Assembly: GCA_046074525.1 (NCBI GenBank)
Contig: JBJTOK010000046.1
Span: 1-25,960, forward strand
Origin: JAHEZL01 sp046074525
GTDB taxonomy: Bacteria; Bacteroidota; Bacteroidia; Flavobacteriales_C; GCA-002722245
Direction: 5' to 3'
Length of the DNA: 25,960 bases
The position numbers and the translations under genes are program-made. Of this stretch, positions 15,854 to 23,722 are shown one piece after another (within the stretch, counting starts at the first letter, position 1; every line of letters begins with the position of its first letter). Under the pieces are notes generated by a model. It was not told where the DNA came from, did not search any database, and worked only from the letters and a program-made list of their open reading frames with translations.

Positions 15854-16873
15854 CTATTTTTTGTGCAACTTCAGCGACGACTGATGGAAATTGCTATCGG
15901 TGATCATCACCAAATAAATCCCTTCCGAATATTCCGACAAAGAAACCAGGAAACTATTTTCTCCTTTAACGGCAGCATAAAAACTTTCGGAGAGCTGCAC
16001 ACCTCTTGAATTTTTAATGCTCAGGATGCAAGCCCCTGTTTCCCTGGCATCGTAATGCACAACACAATTATCGCTGGCCGGATTAGGATAAGCCTCCGTG
16101 GAAATAGCAGGATGAAATTCGGTAGAAATGACCTGCGAAACCATATATCTTCCATCTCTGTCGAATTCCGTCAGCTTATAATATGCTACTCCATCGATGG
16201 GCGCTTCGTCTTTAAAAGAATAAACACTAAGACATTCACTAAAACCTTTAGCATCCAGCGTTCCCAAAGGGTAAAAATCAAGTCCGTTCACTGAACGTTC
16301 TACCAGAAAATATTCACTATTGACTTCACTGGCAGTGGTCCATCCTAGATAAACCCCATCCATAGTATTTGCAACTTTAAACTCCACTAATTCCACAGGA
16401 AGTAAAGTCAAAGGATTAACAGTGCCGTTATTGAACAAGGTGCCTGTATAGGAAATATTACCACCACCGTTGATTACGCCATTATTAGTAATATCACCAG
16501 TAACTTCAATTTTTCCATTGACGGTAAAACTGTTCACCGTATTTTCAAGTGTTAAATCGCCGCCGCTCACTTTAAGACAGCCGTTAAACCGGATGTCCCA
16601 GGTGCCTGCATCAATAGTCATAGGGCCTCCGGTAAGATCCCATCTTCCACCGCTATATATCGTAACTGTAGGGTTGCCTGATAAAGTCATCACGGCAGAG
16701 GAAATAAAGTGCTTCACATATACATTGTCACCATTGGCCAGGTTGCCGGGAGAACAACCACAGTCGGCACCGCCATCGGTATAGGACCATTCGGTGGGAC
16801 TTATCGACCAGTAATCGATGGCATTGCACAATGAAGCAAAGAGCACTAGGGGTAATAGTAATACTTTTCTCAT
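15854..16873 (-). CDS. Secreted protein with T9SS sorting domain
   Basis: A 339-residue exported protein with a signal peptide (MRKVLLLPLVLFASLCNA). The first half is rich in short beta repeats with Gly and Thr/Asn (NPTVTIYSGGRW, DLTGGPMTIDAGTW, ITNNGVINGGG), suggesting a small right-handed beta-helix. The second part starts with LLPVELVEFKV and WTTASEVNSEYF, a linker domain very common before T9SS signals. The last 80 or so residues form the type A sorting domain (AYPNPASDN to GIYLVMI, ending in KLHKK). It should be exported through the outer membrane and displayed or released. The biological target is unknown. It is 50 bases from the prenyl synthase start, on the same strand. Confidence 0.82.
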   Translation of the reverse strand: MRKVLLLPLVLFASLCNAIDYWSISPTEWSYTDGGADCGCSPGNLANGDNVYVKHFISSAVMTLSGNPTVTIYSGGRWDLTGGPMTIDAGTWDIRFNGCLKVSGGDLTLENTVNSFTVNGKIEVTGDITNNGVINGGGNISYTGTLFNNGTVNPLTLLPVELVEFKVANTMDGVYLGWTTASEVNSEYFLVERSVNGLDFYPLGTLDAKGFSECLSVYSFKDEAPIDGVAYYKLTEFDRDGRYMVSQVISTEFHPAISTEAYPNPASDNCVVHYDARETGACILSIKNSRGVQLSESFYAAVKGENSFLVSLSEYSEGIYLVMITDSNFHQSSLKLHKK

Positions 16874-17034
16874 AGTCTAAATAACTAAGTGTTTATACGT
16901 AGGTCGTGTTTTGCGGATGAGTGAAACTACCTATTATTTATTAGAAATAAAAAAATTAGGCCGGCAGAATTTTTATTTAACCCAATGGTAACACGGGATA
17001 AAATTCATTTTAACTCTTCAAAGGAAAGGATATC

Positions 17035-18075
17035 TTAATGTTTATTAGCAAGTTGTCCGCAAGCAGCATCGATGTCTTTTCCACGGCTGCGGCGGATATT
17101 CACCACCAGGTTTTTGCTTTCGAGATAAGCTGCAAAGCGAGTTAAACGCTCAGGGGTAGTTTGCTGGAATTCACCGGCCTCAATAGGATTATACTCAATG
17201 ATATTGATCTTGCAAGGCACATTTTTTGCAAATTTAGCGAGGTCGGCAGCGTCTTCTATTGCATCATTGAAATCCTTGAAAACAATAAATTCAAAAGTCG
17301 GACGCGTTCCCGTTTTTTCGTAAAAATATTTGAGCGCCTCGGCGAGAGCTTCCAGGGAATTCTGCTCGTTGATAGGCATGATCTTATTTCGTTTCTCGTC
17401 GTTAGCGGCGTGCAGTGAAAGGGCCAGATTGAACTTAACCTGATCATCGCCCAGCTTCATGATCATTTTCGCCACACCGGCAGTAGATACGGTGATGCGT
17501 TGTGGCGACATGCCCAAACCTTCCGGAGAGGTGATTTTTTCGATAGATGCCAGCGTATTTTTATAATTCAGCAAAGGCTCGCCCATGCCCATATACACGA
17601 TGTTGGTGAGCGGTGTATTGTAATGCTGCATTGCCTGGTTTTTGATGAGCACGACCTGATCGTAAATCTCATCAAACTCAATATTTCGCTCCCTTTTCAT
17701 GCGGCCGGTAGCACAAAACTTACACGTTAAGCTGCAGCCTACCTGCGAGGAAATACATGCCGTCATACGCGTATCGGTAGGAATCAGCACGCCTTCCACG
17801 ATAAAGCCGTCGTGCAGCTGGAAAGCGTTTTTGATCGTGCGGTCTTTACTGATCTGTGATTTATGAATCTGCACAGCCGGAATAGTGAATTTTTCCTTGA
17901 GCTGATTGCGCAGTGGCAGCGACAAGCTGGTCATTTCATCAATGGAAGTACAGGATTTCTTCCACAGCCATTCATAGATCTGTTTGGCACGAAAAGCCTT
18001 TTCACCGAAAGAAGCCAGTTCTTCTTTCAGCTCATCTAAAGTCAGACTCCTAAGGTTTTTCTTTTCAATGCTCAT
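17035..18075 (-). CDS. rlmN: Dual-specificity 23S rRNA / tRNA adenine C2-methyltransferase
   Basis: A 346-residue radical-SAM enzyme that methylates A2503 of 23S rRNA and A37 of some tRNAs at C2. The cluster-binding motif is CSLTCKFCATG (CxxxCxxC). The C-terminal RGKDIDAACGQLA carries the cysteine that forms the methylation intermediate. GEPLLNY matches the SAM-binding GEP motif, and SLHAAND is also typical. An in-frame ATG at 18150 would add 25 residues, but it overlaps dnaG, and a perfect Bacteroidota promoter lies between the two ATGs. The start is therefore MSIEKKN at 18075. Confidence 0.95.
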   Translation of the reverse strand: MSIEKKNLRSLTLDELKEELASFGEKAFRAKQIYEWLWKKSCTSIDEMTSLSLPLRNQLKEKFTIPAVQIHKSQISKDRTIKNAFQLHDGFIVEGVLIPTDTRMTACISSQVGCSLTCKFCATGRMKRERNIEFDEIYDQVVLIKNQAMQHYNTPLTNIVYMGMGEPLLNYKNTLASIEKITSPEGLGMSPQRITVSTAGVAKMIMKLGDDQVKFNLALSLHAANDEKRNKIMPINEQNSLEALAEALKYFYEKTGTRPTFEFIVFKDFNDAIEDAADLAKFAKNVPCKINIIEYNPIEAGEFQQTTPERLTRFAAYLESKNLVVNIRRSRGKDIDAACGQLANKH

Positions 18076-18080
18076 AGCCG

Positions 18081-18111
18081 CAAAGGTAGAGATAAAACAA
18101 AAGCCTTTCAA
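18081..18111 (-). promoter_or_regulatory. Promoter of rlmN, very short leader
   Basis: On the minus strand TTG (18111-18109), 20 bases, then TACCTTTG (18088-18081) match the Bacteroidota -33/-7 consensus exactly. Only 5 bases separate the -7 box from the ATG at 18075, so the transcript should be nearly or fully leaderless. This position also excludes the longer rlmN start. Confidence 0.6.
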
Positions 18112-18128
18112 TTCAGGTTGAATCTTTC

Positions 18129-18136
18129 TATTTTTA
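18129..18136 (+). promoter_or_regulatory. Putative -7 box of dnaG
   Basis: TATTTTTA matches TAnnTTTG at all but the last position and has TTTC 19 bases upstream. It lies 4 bases before the GTG start of dnaG, suggesting a very short leader like that of divergent rlmN. Weak evidence. Confidence 0.3.
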
Positions 18137-18140
18137 ACAG

Positions 18141-20093
18141 GTGATTCCAAAGGAGACCATAGACAAGATATTTGAAGAATCCCGCATTGAGGAAGTGATT
18201 GGGGAGTTCGTGAATTTGAAGAAATCGGGCAGTAATTTCAAAGGCTTGAGTCCATTTACCGACGAGAAATCGCCGTCGTTCTATGTTTCCCCATCCAAAC
18301 AAATCTTCAAATGCTTCAGCTCAGGCAAGGGCGGTAGTGTGGTGACTTTCCTCATGGAGCACGAACACTTCACCTATCCAGAGGCCCTTAAATTCCTGGC
18401 CAAGAAGTACAACATAGAGATTCAGGAAGAAGAACAGAGTCCGGAACAAATCCAGCAGGAAAACGAGCGTGAAGCTCTTTACCTCATCCACCAGTTTGCA
18501 GGAAATTTATACAAAGACAATTTGACCGAGCTGCAGGAAGGAAGGGCTATAGGGATGAGTTATTTTAAAGAAAGGGGATTTACCCTCGATACGATCAAGA
18601 AATTTGAATTGGGTTACAGTCCGGAAGATAGGAATTTCCTTGCCAGCAGAGCCTTAGCAAAAGGATATAAAAAAGAATTGTTAATGCAATCGGGCATCAT
18701 CCTTGAAAAAGGCGATTACCTCAACGATCGTTTTGCAGCCAGAGTGATGTTCCCTATTCACAATTTATCTGGGCGTGTGATCGGTTTTGGCGGACGAACA
18801 CTCAAAAAAGACAAAACTGTTCCGAAATATGTGAACAGTCCGGAAACCGAGATTTATCATAAAAGCAAAGTCCTTTACGGCATTTTCCAGGCAAAAAAAT
18901 CCATCATAAAGAACGACCGCTGTTTATTGGTGGAAGGTTATACCGATGTGATTTCCCTGCACCAGGCCGGCATTGACAACGCCGTAGCTTCCTCAGGAAC
19001 CGCTTTAACTGTAGAGCAAATCAAGCTCATCAAGCGCTTTACCGAAAATGTAACGGTACTTTTTGATGGCGATGCTGCCGGTATCCGTGCGGCTTTCCGG
19101 GGGATTGATATGTTCCTCGAAGAAGGATTGAATGTGAAAGTGGCGCTTTTTCCCGACAATGAAGATCCCGATTCCTTTTCGCGCAAAAATCCGCCTGAAG
19201 TCATCCAGAAATTTTTAGATGCTGCCACCGATTTCATTCACTTCAAATGCAAGATTTTACTTGAAGAAGCCGGAGGAGATCCTATAAAAAAGGCCGAGCT
19301 GATCAGGGATATCGTGACGTCCGTAGCGAAGATTCCCGATCCAATTAAGCGTACAGTTTTCACACAGGAAACCAGCAGGTTGATGGACATTGCCGAGCAA
19401 ACGCTCATTAATGAAATCAATAAAATCAGAAGCAAGGATTTAAAAGAGCAGCATGCAAAGAAACTCCGCAGTGAAGGAACAGTAAGCCTTTCCCCTCATC
19501 CGGAAGAATTGCCACCTGCCTTTTTTGACATACCTCCAGAAGAAATTATTGCCTCTGAAAACAAAGAAGATCTTTTCCTGAAAGCCCAGGAAAACGAGTT
19601 GATCCGCATTCTTCTGCAATATGGTCACCACACTATTCAAATTGAAGCAGAAGGGGAAGAAATGATTGATATTCATATTGCGGAATTCATTACGAGTTCC
19701 TTGGATGAAGACAATATTACTTTCGAGAACCCTGTTTACCAGGCCATTTACAACGAATACAAAAAACAATTGTTGAGCAATACAGTTCCCGATGACAAGC
19801 ATTTCCTGAATTCGCAGGATATGGAAATCAACTCCGCCATTATCAACCTGATGGAATTCAAGCATGAGCTCAACAATTGGGAACAGCACAACATCACAGT
19901 ATTAAAGGAGGAAGACCTTTTATCGAGTGCAGTGGAAATTGCTGTAAACCGACTTAAACTTGCCACTGTGCAGCGCAATATCTACGAGCTACAGGCCAAA
20001 ATAAAAGAGCAATCCAATGACAGTGACATTCAGGAACTGATGCTTTATAACGAAGCAAAGAAACAGCTTTCGGTAATATTGGGAAGGAATTGA
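18141..20093 (+). CDS. dnaG: DNA primase with degenerate zinc site
   Basis: A 650-residue primase that makes RNA primers at the replication fork. It starts with GTG (VIPKETIDKIFE); no ATG is available upstream. The N-terminal domain aligns with the zinc-ribbon fold, but three of the four usual ligands are replaced. The CPFH segment reads SPFT (S37, T40) and the CFGC segment reads CFSS (C58, S61). Similar losses are, to my knowledge, typical of Bacteroidota primases. The TOPRIM catalytic core is intact: LLVEGYTD with E265 and LFDGDAAG with D309 and D311. The C-terminal third should be the helicase-binding region. Divergent from rlmN, with a 65-base shared control region. Confidence 0.96.
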   Translation: MIPKETIDKIFEESRIEEVIGEFVNLKKSGSNFKGLSPFTDEKSPSFYVSPSKQIFKCFSSGKGGSVVTFLMEHEHFTYPEALKFLAKKYNIEIQEEEQSPEQIQQENEREALYLIHQFAGNLYKDNLTELQEGRAIGMSYFKERGFTLDTIKKFELGYSPEDRNFLASRALAKGYKKELLMQSGIILEKGDYLNDRFAARVMFPIHNLSGRVIGFGGRTLKKDKTVPKYVNSPETEIYHKSKVLYGIFQAKKSIIKNDRCLLVEGYTDVISLHQAGIDNAVASSGTALTVEQIKLIKRFTENVTVLFDGDAAGIRAAFRGIDMFLEEGLNVKVALFPDNEDPDSFSRKNPPEVIQKFLDAATDFIHFKCKILLEEAGGDPIKKAELIRDIVTSVAKIPDPIKRTVFTQETSRLMDIAEQTLINEINKIRSKDLKEQHAKKLRSEGTVSLSPHPEELPPAFFDIPPEEIIASENKEDLFLKAQENELIRILLQYGHHTIQIEAEGEEMIDIHIAEFITSSLDEDNITFENPVYQAIYNEYKKQLLSNTVPDDKHFLNSQDMEINSAIINLMEFKHELNNWEQHNITVLKEEDLLSSAVEIAVNRLKLATVQRNIYELQAKIKEQSNDSDIQELMLYNEAKKQLSVILGRN

Positions 20094-20104
20094 TTTTTAG
20101 CCCT

Positions 20105-20310
20105 GCCATCATTGCGAGAAATTCGCCTACCCGAAAATTCGAAGCAATCCTTCCTTCTTTTCAAAAGAAGCAATGACTTACTTTTTTGTCTTGAATCAAA
20201 AAAATTCAAGAGCCAGGAGATGCTTCCACCGCACATCGCGAAATTTTTTATCCGTCGGTGACGGAAAAATTTCGCTCTCACCACCGCTGGCCCGCCTCCT
20301 GGCTCAGGCC
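20105..20310. repeat. Mosaic of nested inverted repeats in the dnaG downstream gap
   Basis: The 362-base gap 20094-20455 has no credible gene but four palindromes. TCATTGC (20109-20115) matches GCAATGA (20170-20176), with GAAGCAATCC between them, the form of a widespread GCAATGA-type intergenic repeat. CTTCTTTT/AAAAGAAG surrounds one base at 20154-20170. CTTGAAT/ATTCAAG lies at 20190-20210. GAGCCAGGAG (20210-20219) and CTCCTGGCTC (20296-20305) enclose a strong hairpin at 20238-20275 (GCGAAATTTTT and CCGTC paired with GACGG and AAAAATTTCGC, TAT bulge, GGT loop). It looks like two abutting REP- or MITE-like units. No other copy is in the window. Confidence 0.6.
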
Positions 20311-20455
20311 AACACACGAAGTCACCATCCCAAACGCAAGTAGAGTATACAAATATCATTTTTGCAAAATCTGCAAAATATTTTTTTTGCTTTGAAAATT
20401 TCAATAAAAATTTCATCGAGTCATCCTTCACTTTTGTCGGGCAATTAAGCGCCCA

Positions 20456-21604
20456 ATGAAAATCAATAATTCAGAAATGACAATGGTATCAGAGCCAGCA
20501 AGGGAACAAAAAAGATTTCCTGTAACAGAGAATGATATACGGAATTTTATCTCCTTGAATCTTGAAATTGGTCATCTAGCAGGTCGGGTTTCTTCTTTGC
20601 TCCGCGAAAATGAAAATGCGATACGAGAGCTTACAGGATTTTACAACACCACTTTTTTTAAATCTGAAGAACGCGCACTTCGTTTTTTAAGCGACTACTA
20701 CAAAAAGAAGGCCCCTGGTAAAAAAGTATTGTACCTGGGCTTTCCGCAAAAAATTTCACCGCCTAACTTTTCCTTTATATATCAGCTTCGTGGCGCCAAG
20801 TCTTTCATCACCGAAAGATTTGGCGACGTGGCTGCCCTCATTTTAGATCCGTTGTGGATGATCCAGAAATCCCACGATTATACACAACGGATATACTCAC
20901 TAAGAGCATTGTGTTCCGGGAGTGCTATTCCTTTCATTCTCGATGAAAGGAAGTCTCTCGCTCATGTTCATCAAAAAGGGCTCAACTTTGTTTTTCAATT
21001 CGGAGCAAACGCTGTATTGCTCGGAGAAAATTTATCCAATGGCATCTGCCTGGGTGCCTTAGCCCACCCCCCTGATTTTTTTGATGAGATTGCCCTTCCC
21101 GGAACATCTGCTCCTAAGGCAGAAAGTCTGCTTGCCTGTAAAAAAATCACTGAAGAACTAATGTATGCTCATCAGCGCTTTTACGCGCAATGGAACATAC
21201 AGGGCAATACAATAGCCGCAGAGATCAATAAAAAACTGAAAGAGAAATATCCGCAGGGACTCATCAATAACTTCGGAAGCATTTTATGGCTCAATCATTT
21301 TGGCTGCACGCGCGCACAAAAGAAATTACACTACCATCATGTGCTGCAAGGCAGTGAACAATGCATTTACCTCCCTCCAGATTTATCGCCAGAAGAAAAA
21401 AACGAGTTCATCCAAAAAATTGTCAGCATCCTCACTAAAAGAAAAACCCGCTCCGCAAAAGCGAAGCAGGTCAAAAAAAACAGAATCAACAAAAATCCCT
21501 ACAATGCACCCAGTGCAATCTCAAGGTCGGCATCGCTGATTTCATCAATGGTGATGGATGGTACGGAGCCAGCAGCAATGTTAAAGCTTACGGTTCCGAA
21601 ATAA
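20456..21604 (+). CDS. Degenerate GSA-aminomutase-like (class III aminotransferase fold) protein, probably non-catalytic
   Basis: A 382-residue protein. Residues 120-235 follow the second half of the PLP domain of glutamate-1-semialdehyde aminomutase. AALILDPLW resembles the AVIVEPV strand, PFILDERKS resembles LIFDEVMTG with D163 as the pyridine-binding aspartate, and LLGENLSNGICLGAL resembles LGKIIGGGMPVGAF. The spacing from the aspartate to the catalytic lysine position (28 residues) is the same as in E. coli HemL, but the lysine is Glu191. The N-terminal half of the PLP domain, including the phosphate-cup SGTEA motif, is absent. It is therefore probably a pseudoenzyme or a recruited fold. 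Residues 328-348 are highly basic. The last 35 residues are encoded opposite the end of the next gene and may be accidental. Confidence 0.6.
   Translation: MKINNSEMTMVSEPAREQKRFPVTENDIRNFISLNLEIGHLAGRVSSLLRENENAIRELTGFYNTTFFKSEERALRFLSDYYKKKAPGKKVLYLGFPQKISPPNFSFIYQLRGAKSFITERFGDVAALILDPLWMIQKSHDYTQRIYSLRALCSGSAIPFILDERKSLAHVHQKGLNFVFQFGANAVLLGENLSNGICLGALAHPPDFFDEIALPGTSAPKAESLLACKKITEELMYAHQRFYAQWNIQGNTIAAEINKKLKEKYPQGLINNFGSILWLNHFGCTRAQKKLHYHHVLQGSEQCIYLPPDLSPEEKNEFIQKIVSILTKRKTRSAKAKQVKKNRINKNPYNAPSAISRSASLISSMVMDGTEPAAMLKLTVPK
21437..21470 (-). terminator. Minus-strand terminator inside the opposite gene
   Basis: On the minus strand CCTGCTTCGC (21470-21461), a TTTT loop and GCGGAGCGGG (21456-21447) pair over ten positions, two of them G-U, followed by TTTTTCTTTT. 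It lies 29 bases past the stop of the lipoprotein gene at 21499. On the plus strand it falls within the basic tail of the GSA-aminomutase-like gene, where no U-run follows. Confidence 0.75.
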
Positions 21605-22521
21605 GATTTCTTCGATTTCTGTCCGCGGCCAATCACCACCACCGTCACATCTTCACCAGCCAGCCATACATCATAAACATCCTTTATATCGGAAGTCTCT
21701 ACAACCCCCTGCAATCCTCCCCAGCCTGTTGAGCCATATTGTTTGTATACAACGTTGATTGCATAATCAACAGCTTCTTTCTCCTTTTGATTGCCCACTT
21801 TAAGCTCGCATTTCAACTGACCTAAATAGTTGTCATTATAAATAAATCGATCGCAGTTATAGTAGGAAGTATTATAAAGATTTCTCACTGTAATCATGTA
21901 TTTGTCCAAGGCAAAATACAATTCATAATCAAAGAAATAATCGGAACTATCTTTGGTTGTAGTATCCTGCACCTCGGTCACATAAGTAGAATCGGCAGGT
22001 GTCCAGTTGATATCGCCATTACTTGTGGTATCACCAATGAAAACCTGCATGGTGCTGTCAACCTGATCCGTAGGCCACTCAAAGGTTAAGCCTATACTTG
22101 GAGATACATTTAATTTTTCTCCCTGATCGTTTCTTACTTCGAAGAAAAATTCTCCACCAGAGCTCAGTAATTTTCCATCGGACGTTGCTGAAACTCCCGA
22201 TAATAACTGGTCTTTAACAGAAAGCATCTCCATGAGGGAAACTGTTACATTTCCTGTTACCGCTTTGCCACTGGCATCCACCAGAGCATTAGCAGGAATT
22301 TGAATCACCATACCATCTTTACCAGCGATGGTATTGGGTTGAGAAGGATCGATGGTAAAAGATTGCATTTCGGGATCGAGCTGATCAAACAATTGCTCGA
22401 TAGCTGTTGCATCAGCTCTCAGTTCAATGTCTTCCTTTGTATCCTTCTTGCAGGAAACCGCAACAATGCTCAGCACTGTAAGTCCGACCAAAGTTGCTTT
22501 TAATGATTTTAGTTTGTTCAT
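21499..22521 (-). CDS. Lipoprotein B, paralogue of the neighbouring lipoprotein
   Basis: A 340-residue lipoprotein with a signal peptide and lipobox ending in C24 (AVSC-KKDT). Residues 50-150 form a beta-rich domain also found in Bacteroidota surface proteins: FTIDPSQPNTIAGKDG, VIQIPANALVDASGKAVTG, VTVSLMEM and LLSSGGEFFFEV. It distantly recalls ZU5-like domains, but I do not assign a family. The C-terminal part has VDYAINVVYKQYGSTG and EDVTVVVIGRGQKSKKSYFG. The same landmarks occur in the same order in the protein at 22679-23722, so the two arose by duplication. Its upstream region carries the TCAGGCAGCG-N15-TTGTCT motif shared with the sigma gene, so it should be a direct target of that sigma factor. 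The function is unknown. Confidence 0.8.
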   Translation of the reverse strand: MNKLKSLKATLVGLTVLSIVAVSCKKDTKEDIELRADATAIEQLFDQLDPEMQSFTIDPSQPNTIAGKDGMVIQIPANALVDASGKAVTGNVTVSLMEMLSVKDQLLSGVSATSDGKLLSSGGEFFFEVRNDQGEKLNVSPSIGLTFEWPTDQVDSTMQVFIGDTTSNGDINWTPADSTYVTEVQDTTTKDSSDYFFDYELYFALDKYMITVRNLYNTSYYNCDRFIYNDNYLGQLKCELKVGNQKEKEAVDYAINVVYKQYGSTGWGGLQGVVETSDIKDVYDVWLAGEDVTVVVIGRGQKSKKSYFGTVSFNIAAGSVPSITIDEISDADLEIALGAL

Positions 22522-22557
22522 AGTATTCAGTTTATAGTTTTAGTAAATCTTCTAGTA

Positions 22558-22588
22558 AGACAAATAGAAAAAAGCATTCGCTGCCTGA
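22558..22588 (-). promoter_or_regulatory. ECF-type promoter of lipoprotein B
   Basis: On the minus strand TCAGGCAGCG (22588-22579), 15 bases, then TTGTCT (22563-22558). Both elements and the spacing are identical to those upstream of the ECF sigma gene at 25747-25717. A run of eight T residues precedes the first element in an UP-element-like position. The lipoprotein B ATG is about 36 bases downstream. Confidence 0.7.
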
Positions 22589-22623
22589 GGAAAAAAAATG
22601 ATTGGACCTTGATTGAGAAAAAT

Positions 22624-22651
22624 AAAAAAACCTGCCCCGAGGAAAGGCAGG
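22624..22651 (-). terminator. Terminator after lipoprotein A
   Basis: On the minus strand CCTGCC (22651-22646), a nine-base loop and GGCAGG (22636-22631) are followed by TTTTTTT (22630-22624). It lies 27 bases after the lipoprotein A stop and separates the sigma operon from lipoprotein B, which supports a separate promoter for the latter. Confidence 0.75.
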
Positions 22652-22678
22652 CTTTTATGAAAGAATTAAAAACAGCAA

Positions 22679-23722
22679 TTACAACTTATCCAACACAGCT
22701 GAAAATTCTTCATCACTTAAAGGTTGAATGCTAATAGAAGGATTAAGTCCCGCGCTGACCTCCACGGTCTTTTCACCATAATATATTTTCTTGGAAGTTT
22801 TGCCAACACCTATCACCACAACCGTGACTTCCTGGCCAACGGCCCAATAGTCATTCACCTGAATAACAGCACTTGTATTCAGTAAACCATTGGTGGAGCC
22901 AGCACCTACCGACCCTAATTTTTTGTACAGCAGTTTCACTGTAAAATCAATGGCTTCGGTTGCATTGGCATTGATGGTGCAAGGCATCGTCCACAACATA
23001 GAATTGAGATTCGCATACTTATCAATATTGTACAGGTAAGTCCGATTTATATTAAACACATCCAGTATATATCTATCTGATGCATTATTATTAAGAAAAT
23101 AAGAACTGTAATACGATGAATCCATATCCCAAACACTATCTTTAGTATTCCAGGTTGAATCCACTATCAACTCCTGGATATTCCACCCTGGCTTCCATGT
23201 AGGATTAGATCCCATAATAGTTTGTTCCCACTCATTGCCAATAAAAGGTCGCATGATAGTATCAACATCATCTGAAAATACGTCGAAAGTAATGCCTTTA
23301 CTTGTTGCCAATCTGATCCATTTGCCATTCTGCGCACGTGCCGAAAAGAAAAATGATCCATCTGAATTTAATAAGCTATCATAAGACACAGCAGGAAGTC
23401 CGCCGGTGAGCTGATCCCTCAATTGATACATTTCCTTAAAAGTAATATTGATGTTAGTGGTAACGGTATCTCCATTCTCATCAACAAAAGCATAAGCCGG
23501 AATTTTTATAATCGTTCCCTTTTTTGCAACAAAAGTCTGCGCCTGTGAAGGATCAAAAGTGAAAGTCTGAGTTTCGGGAGCAAATTGTTTCAGTCGATCG
23601 GGAACAACTGTTGTATCAGCTTGTGAAGTGCTGCTTTCCATGGAATCTTTCTTACAGGATACCGAAAAAATCACCAGAGAAACCAGACAAAAAAACAGAG
23701 ATTTCATTAGCATTTTCATCAT
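22679..23722 (-). CDS. Lipoprotein A, paralogue of lipoprotein B
   Basis: A 347-residue lipoprotein with a signal peptide and lipobox ending in C23 (SVSC-KKDS). It has the same domain order as the protein at 21499-22521: FTFDPSQAQTFVAKKG, IIKIPAYAFVDENGDTVT, ITFKEMYQLRDQLTGG, LLNSDGSFFFSA, then IDFTVKLLYKKLGSVG and QEVTVVVIGVGKTSKKIYYGE near the C-terminus. The middle section (about 175-250), rich in Trp, Asp, Ser and Tyr, is the least similar. Its ATG overlaps the stop of the anti-sigma/beta-barrel gene as TAATG, so it is translated in step with the sigma operon. It is likely exposed at the cell surface or on the periplasmic face of the outer membrane. No enzymatic motif is seen. Confidence 0.8.
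   Translation of the reverse strand: MMKMLMKSLFFCLVSLVIFSVSCKKDSMESSTSQADTTVVPDRLKQFAPETQTFTFDPSQAQTFVAKKGTIIKIPAYAFVDENGDTVTTNINITFKEMYQLRDQLTGGLPAVSYDSLLNSDGSFFFSARAQNGKWIRLATSKGITFDVFSDDVDTIMRPFIGNEWEQTIMGSNPTWKPGWNIQELIVDSTWNTKDSVWDMDSSYYSSYFLNNNASDRYILDVFNINRTYLYNIDKYANLNSMLWTMPCTINANATEAIDFTVKLLYKKLGSVGAGSTNGLLNTSAVIQVNDYWAVGQEVTVVVIGVGKTSKKIYYGEKTVEVSAGLNPSISIQPLSDEEFSAVLDKL

Noticed and set aside
18076..18150. 25-residue N-terminal extension of RlmN
   Set aside because: It overlaps dnaG, has no family counterpart, and a consensus promoter lies inside it, so translation must begin at 18075.
20238..20275. Terminator of dnaG
   Set aside because: The stem is strong but is followed by TCTCACC rather than a U-run on the plus strand, and by TGCGATG on the minus strand.
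20045..20431. Minus-strand 128-codon frame
   Set aside because: It spans the palindromic repeat region and the end of dnaG; composition is dictated by the repeats and there is no recognisable domain.
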